Source of the DNA: an uncultured Opitutia bacterium
GTDB taxonomy: Bacteria; Verrucomicrobiota; Verrucomicrobiia; Opitutales; Opitutaceae
Length of the DNA: 64,000 nt
NCBI GenBank assembly: GCA_903827245.1
Contig: CAIKHO010000001.1
Location: 1 to 64,000, forward strand
Reading direction: 5' to 3'
A program made the translations under genes and the position numbers. The notes under the pieces are model-generated. The model saw only the letters and a list, made by a program, of their open reading frames with translations. It was not told the DNA's origin and ran no database searches. This document shows, piece by piece, positions 34,185 to 43,383 of the stretch; position 1 is the first letter of the stretch; every line of letters begins with the position of its first letter.

Positions 34185-35191
34185 AGGAGCCCTTTGATCA
34201 GGATGATGGTCCGCTGGAGGCTCCAATAGACCCCGAGCGAACCGACGGTGTAGGCCGGCAGCATTTCCGCCCAGCGTTGCCAGCGGATTTCCAACAGGCG
34301 GAAGGAACGTTCGAGCAGGAGAATGACCAGGACAAAAAAGAGCTGGCCGGCCTCGACTCCGACATTGAAGAGCAGGAGAGCCGCGGGAATCTCGGCGTGC
34401 GACAAACCCAAGCTGGTGAGACCGCTCGCAAAACCGAAGCCGTGGAGCAGGCCGAAGGCGAACGCCACCACCCACGGGTGCCGGAGCGTGAGGCTCGTTT
34501 CGCCGCGCTGCTGCCGGATGATCTCCGGCCCGAGAAAGAGAATCGAGAGCGCGATGGCGGCGTTGAGCGGCGGGAGCGGCGCGCTGGCGTAGCCAAAGGT
34601 GGCGACGGCCAGCGTGATGCTGTGGGCCACGGTGAAAGCCGTGATGGTCTTGAGGAGCATCCAGCGATCCTTCACGATCAGGAGCAGGCCCATGACGAAC
34701 AGCAGGTGGTCGACGCCCATCAGGATGTGCTCGAGCCCGAGACGGAAGAACGTCGCGGCCTGATGCCAGCGGTCAGGGGCCGACTCGACCACAAACGACC
34801 GCTGCGACGGCGTCAGGCGGGCGATCTGGGTCGTCCCGTCGGTCCGCTGCAGCCGCACCAGCACGTCAGCCAGCGCCGCCATGGATCCCTGGATGCCGAT
34901 GAGACGCCCTTCGAGCCCGCCGGGGCAGGAGAGGGTGAATCGTTCCGTGTAGGCATTGCCGGCCTGGGCGATGATCGGGTCGGACGTGACCCGGCAGTTG
35001 TCAGGCCATTGCGGGCGGATGCCACGCTGGAGGTCGTCGCGCGCGGGCACCTTCCAAAGCACGTGAAACGTGTCCGGACCGGTTTGGTTTAATTCGAGGT
35101 AGGCCGGTTGCAGCTCATGGGCCTGAAGGACGGCCCGGAAGACCAGCAGGCCGGCGAGCACCGCGAAAAAAATATGGCGCAGCCCTCTCAT
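34181..35191 (-). CDS. HupE/UreJ-like membrane protein with N-terminal periplasmic domain
   Basis: 336 residues. A signal peptide (residues 1-24, QAHELQP) is followed by a ~120-residue extracytoplasmic domain and a seven-helix membrane part that begins RLGLEHILMGVDHLLFVMGLLL. Further motifs are AFTVAHSITLAVATFG and AFAFGLLHGFGFASGL. A short His near the mature N-terminus (AHELQPAYLEL) is a common first metal ligand in this group. The ATG overlaps the stop of the upstream foldase gene by four bases and the stop overlaps the next ATG by four. Confidence 0.78.
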   Translation of the reverse strand: MRGLRHIFFAVLAGLLVFRAVLQAHELQPAYLELNQTGPDTFHVLWKVPARDDLQRGIRPQWPDNCRVTSDPIIAQAGNAYTERFTLSCPGGLEGRLIGIQGSMAALADVLVRLQRTDGTTQIARLTPSQRSFVVESAPDRWHQAATFFRLGLEHILMGVDHLLFVMGLLLIVKDRWMLLKTITAFTVAHSITLAVATFGYASAPLPPLNAAIALSILFLGPEIIRQQRGETSLTLRHPWVVAFAFGLLHGFGFASGLTSLGLSHAEIPAALLLFNVGVEAGQLFFVLVILLLERSFRLLEIRWQRWAEMLPAYTVGSLGVYWSLQRTIILIKGLL

Positions 35192-35760
35192 TTTGCCGGC
35201 TCCGGGCCCGCGCCGCCGCTGGCATCCGGCTTCGGTCGCTCCACGACGACCGTGTAGTGTTCCTTCATCTTCCGGTAGGCCTCGTCGTTGGTCTGTTTGC
35301 GCCGCGCGGCCAGCCAGGCGCGCTGCACGGCATCCCGGACTTCAGGGAGCTGCGGATTGCGTCCCTGCTGGCGGAACATGGCGGGGTTGGCCTGCAGAAA
35401 CTGATTGAGCTGTTCGTCCGTGGGCGGGGTGGTCCCGACGCTGTCCTCAGTGAAGAACTCCATCTTCTCCCGCAGCCGGCGGCGGATGACCGGATCGTCC
35501 CGGTCCAGACCCTTGGCGATGGCCTCGCGGCACAGGACTTCTTCGCGAATGTAGTCCTCGATCACGGCGTCGAGCTCGGCGGCTGAGGGCGCGTGCTGCG
35601 TGCTGCGGGTGAAGCCAAGCTGCAGGTTCTCGATCAGGCCGCTGGTGATGACGATCTTGTCCGGCCGCTCGCCGGTCCAGCGGCCGACCAAGGCGAAGAC
35701 GCCGAAAAGGAGGGCGCCCAGCACAAGAAAGTGCACCAAGGGTTCGCGCAGAAATTTCAT
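35188..35760 (-). CDS. SurA/PpiC-like membrane-anchored foldase, no parvulin domain seen
   Basis: 190 residues. One N-terminal membrane helix (LVHFLVLGALLFGVFALV, about residues 8-25) anchors a helical region resembling the SurA/PpiC N-terminal chaperone module (ELDAVIEDYIREEVLCREAIAKG). The protein ends soon after (TVVVERPKPD), without the ~90-residue catalytic parvulin fold. It may therefore act as a chaperone, not as a prolyl isomerase. It is the first gene of a five-gene operon with four HupE/UreJ-like genes, its stop overlapping the next ATG by four bases. A role in assembling or loading those membrane proteins is inferred from this arrangement. Confidence 0.72.
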   Translation of the reverse strand: MKFLREPLVHFLVLGALLFGVFALVGRWTGERPDKIVITSGLIENLQLGFTRSTQHAPSAAELDAVIEDYIREEVLCREAIAKGLDRDDPVIRRRLREKMEFFTEDSVGTTPPTDEQLNQFLQANPAMFRQQGRNPQLPEVRDAVQRAWLAARRKQTNDEAYRKMKEHYTVVVERPKPDASGGAGPEPAK

Positions 35761-36096
35761 GGTGAACCATTCAACCGGCGGCAAAGAGACAGGCCCGGAG
35801 TCCGGCCGCAGGCGACATCGAGCGTGACCGCCCGCGAAAATCGTTTGCGCCTCGGCGACAGGAAAAGGCGGGGTAATCCTGGTGCGCGGGCTGCGCACAC
35901 GTGGGGGTCGGGGCCGGTTGCTATCATGGCTGGGTCACATCCGCCTTGGACGATCCCGCGGATCGTGGTCATGGTCGTCGCCAAGGATAACGCATCCGGG
36001 CGGATTAGGTGACGATGCTATGGAATAATAAGTCATTGAGGTGTCTCCCGGGCTCATCCGGCTTGGTGCGGTGCTTTCTGGCCAGTCCCGGTTGCC
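35761..36096. other. Upstream region of the HupE/foldase operon
   Basis: 336 bases without a supported gene. Because HupE genes are often under cobalamin or nickel control I looked on the minus strand for cobalamin riboswitch boxes and found none. The paired stretch GATC-CGCG-GATC near 35951-35962 is the only clear palindrome. Confidence 0.4.
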
Positions 36097-36954
36097 CTAT
36101 TTTCCCTTGGCCAACACCTGATTCAGCCAGGCGAGCATCCTGGGTTTGTAGTCCGGATCGGCGGACTCCCAGGCAAGCAGCCCGTGAGGCGCGCCCTTGA
36201 CGGTGATCAGCTCGCACGGCACATCGTTTTCCCTCAGTTTCGCAATGAAGTTGAGTGATTGCTGGTACGGCACGGTTTTATCCGCATCGCCCTGAATGAT
36301 CAGGAATGGCGGCAGGCCGGGCTTCACATGATTGATCGGGGAAATCCCGCGCAGGATTGCGCGCGATTCGGGGGTCACGTCCTTGGGCTGGTTGAGCAGG
36401 TTTTGCAGGGAAGTGCTGAGGCCGCCGCGCTGGACAAGATCCTGCTCGTGGTCGGTCACGGGCGCAAAACCAACGACGGCTTGCACCCGGGTGTCTTCAC
36501 TTGCGAGCGTGGCGGCGAGGCAGACCAGATGCCCGCCCGCGGAATGCCCGAAGAGCACGATGCGCCGGGGGTCGCCCTTATACTCGGCCGCGTGGGCCTT
36601 GACCCAGCGGATGGCGGTCTGCACGTCGTCGAGGCAGGCCGGCCAGCGGTTTTGCGGCGCCAGCCGGTAATTGATCGAGAACCAGGTGAACCTGGCCTCC
36701 GTCAGCGGAGCGAACCACGGCGTGATATCGGCGGAGTCACCGGGGGTGTTGCTTCCGCCCTTGTCACCGCGGCTCCAACCCCCGCCGTGGACCAGAATCG
36801 CGATCGGGTAAGATCCGGCGCCGTCAGGCACACTCGCATCGAGGCGCAGGCTTTCGTTGCCAGCCCGGCCATACTCGATGTCCCGCCTCAGATCGGCCCC
36901 GGCCGCGTGTAAGCACAGCATGGCTCCGGCCAGCAGGATCAGGATTATTTTCAT
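36097..36954 (-). CDS. Alpha/beta hydrolase, BD-FAE/HSL-like esterase, exported
   Basis: 285 residues from the ATG at 36954, which opens a signal peptide (MKIILILLAGAMLCLHAAG). The oxyanion motif HGGGW, nucleophile elbow GHSAGGH, catalytic Asp in QGDADKTVP and His in GAPHGLLAW complete a carboxylesterase triad. The same layout is common in secreted feruloyl or acetyl esterases of plant-polysaccharide degraders. The substrate is unknown; given the pectin genes 5 kb away it may act on esterified plant sugars. It ends 336 bases before the HupE operon, on the same strand. Confidence 0.85.
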   Translation of the reverse strand: MKIILILLAGAMLCLHAAGADLRRDIEYGRAGNESLRLDASVPDGAGSYPIAILVHGGGWSRGDKGGSNTPGDSADITPWFAPLTEARFTWFSINYRLAPQNRWPACLDDVQTAIRWVKAHAAEYKGDPRRIVLFGHSAGGHLVCLAATLASEDTRVQAVVGFAPVTDHEQDLVQRGGLSTSLQNLLNQPKDVTPESRAILRGISPINHVKPGLPPFLIIQGDADKTVPYQQSLNFIAKLRENDVPCELITVKGAPHGLLAWESADPDYKPRMLAWLNQVLAKGK

Positions 36955-37066
36955 GGGGGTTGTCAGCGCCGGGGATTCAGCGGTCCGGATGAATAAGGCC
37001 GGGCTCCTCATGACAGCCGAAGCGGCGGTTTTGTCGAGTTTACGTCTTTGACGCGTCCCGAAAATG

Positions 37067-37097
37067 AAGAACCCGGGCCTTATGCGCCCGGGTTCTT
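37067..37097 (-). terminator. Intrinsic terminator downstream of ilvB
   Basis: Stem AAGAACCCGGGC/GCCCGGGTTCTT (12 bp, loop 7) at 37067-37078 and 37086-37097. On the minus strand it is followed by CATTTT, and on the plus strand by TAGTTTG, so it can act mainly on ilvB transcripts. It lies 45 bases after the ilvB stop. Confidence 0.8.
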
Positions 37098-37142
37098 TAG
37101 TTTGTCGCCTCGAGGGCGGCTTTGATCCCGCGATCGGCGGGA

Positions 37143-38924
37143 TCACTTCAGGATCATTTCCTTCACCGTCTTGCCGGCGGGGATCATCGGCAGCACGTGC
37201 TCGGTGTACGGCACGATCACGTCGAGGACGTAGGGACCGTCATGGTCGAGCATTTCCTTGATGGCGGACCGGAGTTCGCTTTTCTTGATCACGCGCCGGC
37301 CCTTGACGCCGAAGCCGTCGGCGATCTTGACGAAGTCGGGATAGAGGCCGGCGGGGTTGTCGGGGCTGCCGACGTTGGACTCGTCGCCGAGGATGGTGTT
37401 GCCGCGGACGCTGCCGTAGAAACGGTCCTCCCACTGCACGACCATGCCGAGGTGCTGGTTGTTCAGGATCATGGCCTTGGCGGCGATCTTCTCGATGTGC
37501 GCGGTGGCAAGCTCCTGGATGTTCATCACGAAGGAGCCGTCACCGTCGATGTCGATGACCTGCTTGTCGGGGCAGGCGACCTTGGCGCCGAGCGCCGCCG
37601 GGTAGCCGAAGCCCATCGCGCCGAGGCCGAGCGAGCTGATGTAGCGGCGCGGCTCGTTGAAACGGTAGAATTGCGCGGCCCACATCTGGTGCTGGCCGAC
37701 GCCGGTGGTGATGATCGCATCGCCCTTGGTCAGCTCATAGAGGGCCTGCACCGCCTCCTGCGGGACGATGTGCTTGCTCTCGTCGTAACGGAAGGGAGTT
37801 TCCCTTTTCCACGTGGCGATCTGGGCGTGCCACGCCTTGGTGTCGGGCGGGGCGAACTTCTGCGCGGCGGCGAGCTCGTTGAGGCGGGTGAGCGCGTACT
37901 TGATGTCGCTGACGACGGGCAGGAGCACGCGCTTGTTCTTGTTGTGCTCGGAGGCGTCGATGTCGATGTGTACGATCTTCGCCTGCGCGGCGAACTTGCT
38001 TGTGTCGCCCGTGATGCGGTCGTCGAAGCGCGCGCCGAAACACAGCAGCAGGTCGCACTGGTCCACGGCCCAGTTGCCATAGGCGGCGCCGTGCATGCCG
38101 AACCACTGCATGGAGAGCGGATGGCTTTCGGGAAAGCCACCGATGCCCATCAGGGTCGTGGCCACGGGAACGTTGGTCTTGATCGCGAAAGCCTTCAGCT
38201 CGGCGTGCGCCTCGGCGGAGATGATGCCGCCGCCGGCGTAAAGCACGGGTTTCTTCGCCGAGCCGATCAGCGCCAAGACCTGCCGGAGCTGGTCATCGGT
38301 GGCATTCTGGGTGGCCGTGGCGTACGCGCTGCGGAACTCAACCGCCGGCGGGAAGACCGGCTGGAATTTCGCCTGCTGCACGTCCTTCGGGATGTCGATC
38401 ACGACCGGGCCGGGCCGACCGCTGCGGGCGAGGTAAAAGGCCTCCTTGAAGATCCGCGGCAGCTCCTTCACGTCCATCACGAGGTAGGAGTGCTTTACGA
38501 TCGGCAGCGTCATGCCGAAGAAATCCGTTTCCTGGAAGGCCATCTTCCCGATGTACTTTGAAAAAACCTGGCCGGTGATCGCCACCAGCGGGATCGAGTC
38601 CATGTAGGCGTCGGCGATGGCGGACACGAGGTTGGTCGCGCCCGGGCCGCTGGTGGCCATGCACACGCCGACCTTGCCCGTGGCGCGGGCGTAGCCCTCG
38701 GCGGCAAATGAACCGCCCTGCTCGTGGCGCGGCAGGATCGTGCGGATCTTGTCGGTACGGGCGAGCGACTGGTGCAGCTCCTGCGAGGCACCACCCGGGT
38801 AGGCGAAGATGACGTCGACCCCCTCGCGGATCAGGCACTCGACGACGCAGTCGGCGCCTTTCATTTCGCGGCCGATCTCGGCCTTGGGAAACGATGCGGG
38901 GGAGGTGTTGGTCTTCTTTTTCAT
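37143..38924 (-). CDS. ilvB: Acetolactate synthase large subunit
   Basis: 593 residues. This ThDP/FAD enzyme makes 2-acetolactate or 2-aceto-2-hydroxybutyrate in branched-chain amino-acid synthesis. Catalytic Glu lies in [20 protein letters not shown], the FAD-binding middle domain follows ([17 protein letters not shown]), and the ThDP/Mg motif is [14 protein letters not shown] through [16 protein letters not shown]. The ATG at 38924 gives MKKKTNTSP before the domain; an in-frame longer reading is non-coding in appearance. No small subunit (ilvN) is adjacent, so it is likely elsewhere. The terminator listed at 37067-37097 ends the transcript. Confidence 0.94.
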   Translation of the reverse strand: MKKKTNTSPASFPKAEIGREMKGADCVVECLIREGVDVIFAYPGGASQELHQSLARTDKIRTILPRHEQGGSFAAEGYARATGKVGVCMATSGPGATNLVSAIADAYMDSIPLVAITGQVFSKYIGKMAFQETDFFGMTLPIVKHSYLVMDVKELPRIFKEAFYLARSGRPGPVVIDIPKDVQQAKFQPVFPPAVEFRSAYATATQNATDDQLRQVLALIGSAKKPVLYAGGGIISAEAHAELKAFAIKTNVPVATTLMGIGGFPESHPLSMQWFGMHGAAYGNWAVDQCDLLLCFGARFDDRITGDTSKFAAQAKIVHIDIDASEHNKNKRVLLPVVSDIKYALTRLNELAAAQKFAPPDTKAWHAQIATWKRETPFRYDESKHIVPQEAVQALYELTKGDAIITTGVGQHQMWAAQFYRFNEPRRYISSLGLGAMGFGYPAALGAKVACPDKQVIDIDGDGSFVMNIQELATAHIEKIAAKAMILNNQHLGMVVQWEDRFYGSVRGNTILGDESNVGSPDNPAGLYPDFVKIADGFGVKGRRVIKKSELRSAIKEMLDHDGPYVLDVIVPYTEHVLPMIPAGKTVKEMILK

Positions 38925-39172
38925 GGCAAATGGCTTTCGGCAAAAAGCCCCGTAATAAAGTGGAAACGGGCCCGGTGAGGCAAGCCTCGGGATTAAGGGC
39001 CGGTATAGTCTGATTACGAACGGCGAAAGACATTTTAGCCGCCAAGTTGCGAAGATACAAAGACCAATCCGGTGAGGTTCATTGAGCCATCGTCCCTGTA
39101 AGGCTAGGTTGACCGGCATTCCCGCTCGCTTTTCGGTTGGCGCACGCCGCCGGGCTGCGCACCTTGGGCGCC

Positions 39173-39955
39173 ATGCTGAAACTTCTTTTTATCGGCGACA
39201 TTGTCGGTCGGCCCGGCCGTGACATCGTGGCCGAACGCTTGCCCCGGCTTCGTTCCGAACTGGGACTCGATTTCGTGATCGCCAACGCCGAAAACGCCGC
39301 CGCCGGCGCAGGTATTACCGGGGCACTGGCCAAATCCATTCTGGAGAGCGGGGTCGACGCCATTACGCTGGGCGACCATGTCTGGGACCAGCGTGGCTGG
39401 GAAAACGAAATTGGAGAAATGGAACGGGTATGCCGCCCGGCCAACCTGCCGGCGTCCAATCCCGGATGGGATCACCTCATCATTGAGGCGCGCGGATTCC
39501 GGGTCGCCCTCTTCACGGTGCTCGGCCGCCAGTACATGGGGCTCAAGGCGGATTGCCCATTTCTTTGTGCCGACCGCATGATCGAGCAGCTGCGTGCCCA
39601 AGCCGACGCCATCATCGTGGAGATCCATGCCGAGGCCACCTCGGAGAAGCAGGCGCTGGGCTGGCATCTCGACGGCCGCGTGACCGCCGTGCTGGGCACG
39701 CATACCCATGTGCCGACGGCGGATGCCGTCGTCCTGCCCCAAGGCACGGCCTATATTTCCGACGTCGGCATGACCGGGCCCTACGCCAGCGTGCTCGGGC
39801 GCGAAGTGAAGCCGGTGATCGCCAAGTTCCTCGATGGCATGCCCCGTCGTTTTGAGGTGGCGGAGGGCGATGTGCGCCTTTCCGGGGCGCTGATTGAAAT
39901 CAGCGCGTCAATGGCGAGGGCGGAAAAAATCGAGCTCCTGAGCGTGCGGAAGTAG
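39173..39955 (+). CDS. YmdB-family metallophosphoesterase (TIGR00282 type)
   Basis: 260 residues. The dinuclear metal motifs are [51 protein letters not shown], and [10 protein letters not shown] near the end. These are the signatures of the YmdB/TIGR00282 phosphodiesterase group, which hydrolyses 2',3'-cyclic nucleotides in Bacillus. It is cytoplasmic and affects RNA turnover in known cases. The start is the ATG at 39173 ([13 protein letters not shown]), giving the family-like length. It is convergent with accA, only 38 bases between stops. Confidence 0.9.
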   Translation: MLKLLFIGDIVGRPGRDIVAERLPRLRSELGLDFVIANAENAAAGAGITGALAKSILESGVDAITLGDHVWDQRGWENEIGEMERVCRPANLPASNPGWDHLIIEARGFRVALFTVLGRQYMGLKADCPFLCADRMIEQLRAQADAIIVEIHAEATSEKQALGWHLDGRVTAVLGTHTHVPTADAVVLPQGTAYISDVGMTGPYASVLGREVKPVIAKFLDGMPRRFEVAEGDVRLSGALIEISASMARAEKIELLSVRK

Positions 39956-39993
39956 CGGGTCGAGGGGCGGTGCACACAGGCCGCGCCAAGGGT

Positions 39994-40974
39994 TCAGCTC
40001 CGAATGGCGCCGGCTTCGGTATAAATACCCAGGCGGCGAAAGCGGTCATAGCGGGTTTCGAGGAGCCGTTCGCCGTCGAGCCCGCGCAGATCGTTGAGAT
40101 GTTTCTGCAGGGCATAGCGCAGCGCCTCGGCAGCCTGCTTGGGATCATTGTGCGCGCCACCGAATGGCTCCGAAATGACTTCATCCACGACACCGAGTCG
40201 GGCGAGGGTGTCGGCATTGAGCTGGAGCGCCTCGGCGGCCTTGGACGCGGCGGCTGCATCCTTCCATAGGATCGCCGCACAACCTTCCGGCGAAATGACC
40301 GAATAATAGCTGTTTTCGAAGATCAAAACGCGGTCTGTCACCCCAATGCCAAGCGCCCCGCCCGAGCCGCCTTCGCCGATGATGACGGAGATAGAGGGTG
40401 TGCGCAGCATGGCCATCTCCCGCAGGTTGACGGCAATCGCCTCGGAAACATGGCGTTCCTCCGAGCCAATGCCCGGGTAGGCCCCGGGAGTGTCGATGAA
40501 AGTGAGAAGGGGAAGGCCGAATTTTTCCGCCATCCGTGCGAGACGCAGGGCCTTGCGGTAGCCCTCGGGCTGCGGCATGCCGAAGTTGCGGGCGATTTTC
40601 TCCTTGGTATCGCGGCCCTTCTGCTGGGCGATGACCACCACGGCCTGTCCGTTGAAAAATGCCGTGCCGCCGATCAGAGCGCGGTCGTCGCTGAACTGCC
40701 GGTCGCCATGCAACTCCTCGAAGCCCTCGAAGATCAGTCCGATGTAGTCGAGCGCGTAGGGCCGCTTGGGGTGGCGGGCGATCTGGACCTTCTGCCACGG
40801 GGTGAGGTTGGAATAGATTTCCCGCTGGGCCGCCTCGATGTCCTTTTCCATGGCAGCGATCTGGCCGGCGAGGTCGACATTGGTTTCGAGCGCCTGCTGG
40901 CGGAGTTCCTCGAGTTTCCGTGCGAGTTCGCGGAGGGGTTTCTCGAACTCGAGGATGTAGGTCGGCTTTTCCAT
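39994..40974 (-). CDS. accA: Acetyl-CoA carboxylase carboxyltransferase subunit alpha
   Basis: 326 residues, the normal size for AccA. It carries the carboxyl group from biotin to acetyl-CoA with AccD to make malonyl-CoA, the first step of fatty acid synthesis. Characteristic blocks are LTPWQKVQIARHPKRPYALDY, FMGDRQF-like LHGDRQFSDDRALIGG, FGMPQPEGYRKALRLARMAEKF, the oxyanion-type FIDTPGAYPGIGSEERHVSEAIA and IGEGGSGGALGIGVTDRV. AccD is not in the window. A small TPR gene lies 44 bases upstream. Confidence 0.96.
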   Translation of the reverse strand: MEKPTYILEFEKPLRELARKLEELRQQALETNVDLAGQIAAMEKDIEAAQREIYSNLTPWQKVQIARHPKRPYALDYIGLIFEGFEELHGDRQFSDDRALIGGTAFFNGQAVVVIAQQKGRDTKEKIARNFGMPQPEGYRKALRLARMAEKFGLPLLTFIDTPGAYPGIGSEERHVSEAIAVNLREMAMLRTPSISVIIGEGGSGGALGIGVTDRVLIFENSYYSVISPEGCAAILWKDAAAASKAAEALQLNADTLARLGVVDEVISEPFGGAHNDPKQAAEALRYALQKHLNDLRGLDGERLLETRYDRFRRLGIYTEAGAIRS

Positions 40975-41018
40975 CGGGGCAGGCTACGGAGGGCGGATGA
41001 ACGGTGTCAACGGGTGGG

Positions 41019-41381
41019 CTAGGCCGGCCCAGCCGCATGGCCCGCCGGATCTTTGAGCTGCTCTTTCCAGCCCTGAATCTTGGCTTGGGCGCCAAAATGC
41101 TCGGCGCGGGCCTTGTCGCCCCGTTCCATCCAGATGCGGGAGAGCGTCGTGTTGATGAAAAGATCCGCTGGCTGCAGGGCGTGGGCTCGTTCGCCGGCGG
41201 CCAGTGCGGCGTCAAGGTTGCGCAGGGAGAAGTTGATCTCGGCCAGGGCGTGCCAAGCGGCGAATGAGCAGGGGGAGGCGGCGGTGGCCTGCGCCAGTTT
41301 GGCCAGCGCCGCGGCGCTTTCCCCCACGGTGTAGTCGAAGGTGGCGTCGTCAATCAGGGCCTGGAGTTCATCGGGGGACAT
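41019..41381 (-). CDS. Small tetratricopeptide-repeat protein
   Basis: 120 residues from the ATG at 41381; an in-frame stretch upstream looks non-coding. It comprises about three TPR-like helical pairs, such as AAALAKLAQATAASP, FAAWHALAEINFSLRNLDAALAAGERAHALQP and LFINTTLSRIWMERGDKARAEHFGAQAKI. It has no signal or membrane segment, so it is probably a cytoplasmic adaptor. The position between queA and accA on the same strand, with short gaps, suggests one transcript. No specific role can be assigned. Confidence 0.78.
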   Translation of the reverse strand: MSPDELQALIDDATFDYTVGESAAALAKLAQATAASPCSFAAWHALAEINFSLRNLDAALAAGERAHALQPADLFINTTLSRIWMERGDKARAEHFGAQAKIQGWKEQLKDPAGHAAGPA

Positions 41382-41554
41382 GCGGGGATGCAGCTTGGCT
41401 GGGAAAAGGAAAAAAGAAAGGCCGGCCTCAAAAGTCCGCTGTGGGAGAAACGATTCCTGAACCAAGGTGCCCGGGACTTATTTTTTGAGAACCGCTTCGA
41501 TGACGAGTGTGATCAGGACATCATTGGCCATCATCGTGCCAAGAAACGCCGCGC

Positions 41555-42664
41555 TTAGAGGATGAGCATTGCGTCTCCGTAGCTGAGGAAGCGGTATTTG
41601 CGAGCGATGGCGTCCGCGTAGATTTCCTTCAGCCAGTCAATTCCCCGGGTGGAGCCTGGGGTCAGGAAAGCGGCCACCAGGCAGAGCAGGGTGGATCGCG
41701 GCTGGTGAAAGTTGGTGATCAAGGCGTCAACACCGCGGAATATGCGGGGCGGATAAATGAAGATGCCCGCTTCGGCCACGTGGGGGGTGAGTGACGCGGT
41801 ATGATGCGACGAAAGGAAATCCTCGACCGCCCGCACGGTGGTGGTGCCCACGGCGACGCGACGGCCGGCAAACGGGGGGAAGAGCGCCTGTTGGGTGGCA
41901 GGGGGCAGCTCGTAAAGTTCACGATGGATGGGATGCGCCTCGATGGTATCGGTTGTGATGGGCTTGAATGTCCCGAGTCCGACATGAAGGGTGCCGTCGG
42001 CCGTCCGCACGCCCTGCGCCGTCAACGCAGCGAGCAATTCGGGGGTGAAGTGAAGGCCGGCCGTGGGAGCTGCGACTGCGACCTGGCGCTGGCGGCTGGC
42101 ATAGACCGTCTGGTATCGTTCGAGATCACTGGCTCGCAGGGAATCCTTGGGGCGCTCAATATAGGGAGGCAAAGGCACATCGCCGATTTGGTTGGCGACG
42201 GTGGTCATTGGTTCACCATTGCTTGTGGCGAAGCCTACCAATGCAGACCCGCCACTGAGCTTGGCTACGATTTCGCCTGAGAAGGCACCGCTCGGGTGGG
42301 TAAAGGATGCGCCGACCGGAAGTTTCTTGCCGGGTTTTAAAAGGCATTCCCATATCTCGACTCCTCGGGAGGCTCCGGGGTGCGGATCTTTCGAGGGTCG
42401 AAGCAGGAAACACTCAACATGGCCACCGCTCGCGCGCCGGGCGTGAAGTCGGGCGGGGAGGACAGAGGCATTGTTGCGGAAGAGGATATCACCCGCTCGC
42501 AGAAAGTGCGGCAGGTCGGTAAACACATGATGGGCCACCGTGCGGGCTGCACGATCGACCACGAGCAATCGGGAGCGGTCACGCCGCCCGGCGGGCGTTT
42601 GCGCGATGAGGTGCGCCGGCAGCGCGTAGTCAAAAAGTTCGGTGGCAAGTGGTGTCACAACCAA
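41555..42664 (-). CDS. queA: S-adenosylmethionine:tRNA ribosyltransferase-isomerase
   Basis: 369 residues. It adds the epoxycyclopentane group from SAM ribosyl to 7-aminomethyl-7-deazaguanine in tRNA, late in queuosine synthesis. Family signatures include FDYALPAHLIAQTPAGRRDRSRLLV, GDILFRNNASVLPARL, RYQTVYA, VAAPTAGLHFTPELL, HVGLGTFKPI and the C-terminal TNFHQPRSTLLCLVAAF. The start is a weak codon: TTG at 42664 or GTG at 42658, both matching the family N-terminus (VTPLATELFDYALP). A tRNA-Thr gene lies 64 bases upstream on the other strand. Confidence 0.94.
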   Translation of the reverse strand: MVVTPLATELFDYALPAHLIAQTPAGRRDRSRLLVVDRAARTVAHHVFTDLPHFLRAGDILFRNNASVLPARLHARRASGGHVECFLLRPSKDPHPGASRGVEIWECLLKPGKKLPVGASFTHPSGAFSGEIVAKLSGGSALVGFATSNGEPMTTVANQIGDVPLPPYIERPKDSLRASDLERYQTVYASRQRQVAVAAPTAGLHFTPELLAALTAQGVRTADGTLHVGLGTFKPITTDTIEAHPIHRELYELPPATQQALFPPFAGRRVAVGTTTVRAVEDFLSSHHTASLTPHVAEAGIFIYPPRIFRGVDALITNFHQPRSTLLCLVAAFLTPGSTRGIDWLKEIYADAIARKYRFLSYGDAMLIL

Positions 42665-42728
42665 GCGGGTCGCGATTTGAGGCTTGCGCCCTCTGCGGTG
42701 GCGAGTTTCTTCCGCTCTCCTCAGAGAT

Positions 42729-42804
42729 GCCGAGCTAGCTCAGTTGGTAGAGCAACGCTTTCGTAAAGCGTGGGTCGTCGGTTCGATTCCGATGCTCGGC
42801 TCCA
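42729..42804 (+). tRNA. tRNA-Thr (anticodon CGT)
   Basis: A 76-base cloverleaf: acceptor GCCGAGC (42729-42735) pairs with GCTCGGC (42794-42800), then T and an encoded CCA (42802-42804). The D-arm has AGCTCAGTTGGTAGAGC. The anticodon stem ACGCT/AGCGT encloses the loop TTCGTAA with anticodon CGT at 42762-42764. The T-arm has GGTTCGATTCC. Reads ACG threonine codons. Confidence 0.97.
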
Positions 42805-42816
42805 GTTTTCAGAGGT

Positions 42817-42847
42817 AAAACCCGTGATTCCAAAGATCACGGGTTTT
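42817..42847 (+). terminator. Intrinsic terminator of the tRNA gene
   Basis: A perfect 12-bp stem AAAACCCGTGAT (42817-42828) and ATCACGGGTTTT (42836-42847), loop 7, thirteen bases after the tRNA end. Confidence 0.85.
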
Positions 42848-43383
42848 GCCTGAATTGACAAGTTTGCCCGATAACCGGTCGACTTTTGGTCTGCTAAATT
42901 TGATACTAACGTCGCTTAGCAAATAGAAGACGATCACGAGAGACCCTCTGAGCCAAAATCATGCAGATTAGGCCGTAGTCGCCAAAAGGCGCACCGCTTG
43001 GCGTTGTTGATGATGTGAACAATACGATACGTTAACTTCTCCAGAGGATACGGATCGAACGGTGCGGCTTAATTTAAGATCACGCACGACCACTCTTAAC
43101 CGGACAGTCTGTCCGGGTAAGAGTGGTCAAATGCGTTTAGTTTTAGTGTTAATTGACGGTATAAATATGTAAGTAATTGGAAATAAATCTATAAAGCGGA
43201 ACGGTGGCTATAATTTAAGATGCAAATTTCAGGACAGGCTAGGCCGGCGTCATCGCTGCTTTAACGACAATAACTTTTTTACGAAAAAGATTTCAAACGC
43301 CATGGATTTGCGGTGACCTGAGGTAGTTGCCTCATTCCGGGGCAATTTTGATATAATACATAATCAGCGAAAGAATAAGTCAC
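42848..43383. other. AT-rich intergenic region before the pilin gene
   Basis: 536 bases, visibly lower in GC than any other stretch in the window. It holds a 19-bp hairpin (43088-43128), an imperfect direct repeat of about 27 bases (43057-43083 and 43198-43224, both containing TAATTTAAGAT), and a TATAAT at 43352-43357 that could be the pilin -10 box. I see no protein gene. An unannotated small RNA is possible. Confidence 0.5.
43088..43128. repeat. Long near-perfect hairpin
   Basis: Left arm GACCACTCTTAACCGGACA and right arm TGTCCGGGTAAGAGTGGTC pair at 18 of 19 positions around a three-base loop. No T-run follows on either strand, so it is not a normal terminator. The 27-base direct repeats flank it. 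Confidence 0.7.

Noticed and set aside
35761-36010. Possible cobalamin riboswitch ahead of the HupE operon
   Set aside because: Searched by eye on the minus strand for the conserved boxes; none were present.
41478-41534. Tiny minus-strand frame (18 residues, hydrophobic) between the TPR gene and queA
   Set aside because: Very short, overlaps no ribosome binding site, and looks like chance.
42729-43383. Integrated mobile element next to tRNA-Thr
   Set aside because: No integrase, no duplicated tRNA 3' end and no phage gene follow; only AT-rich non-coding sequence.
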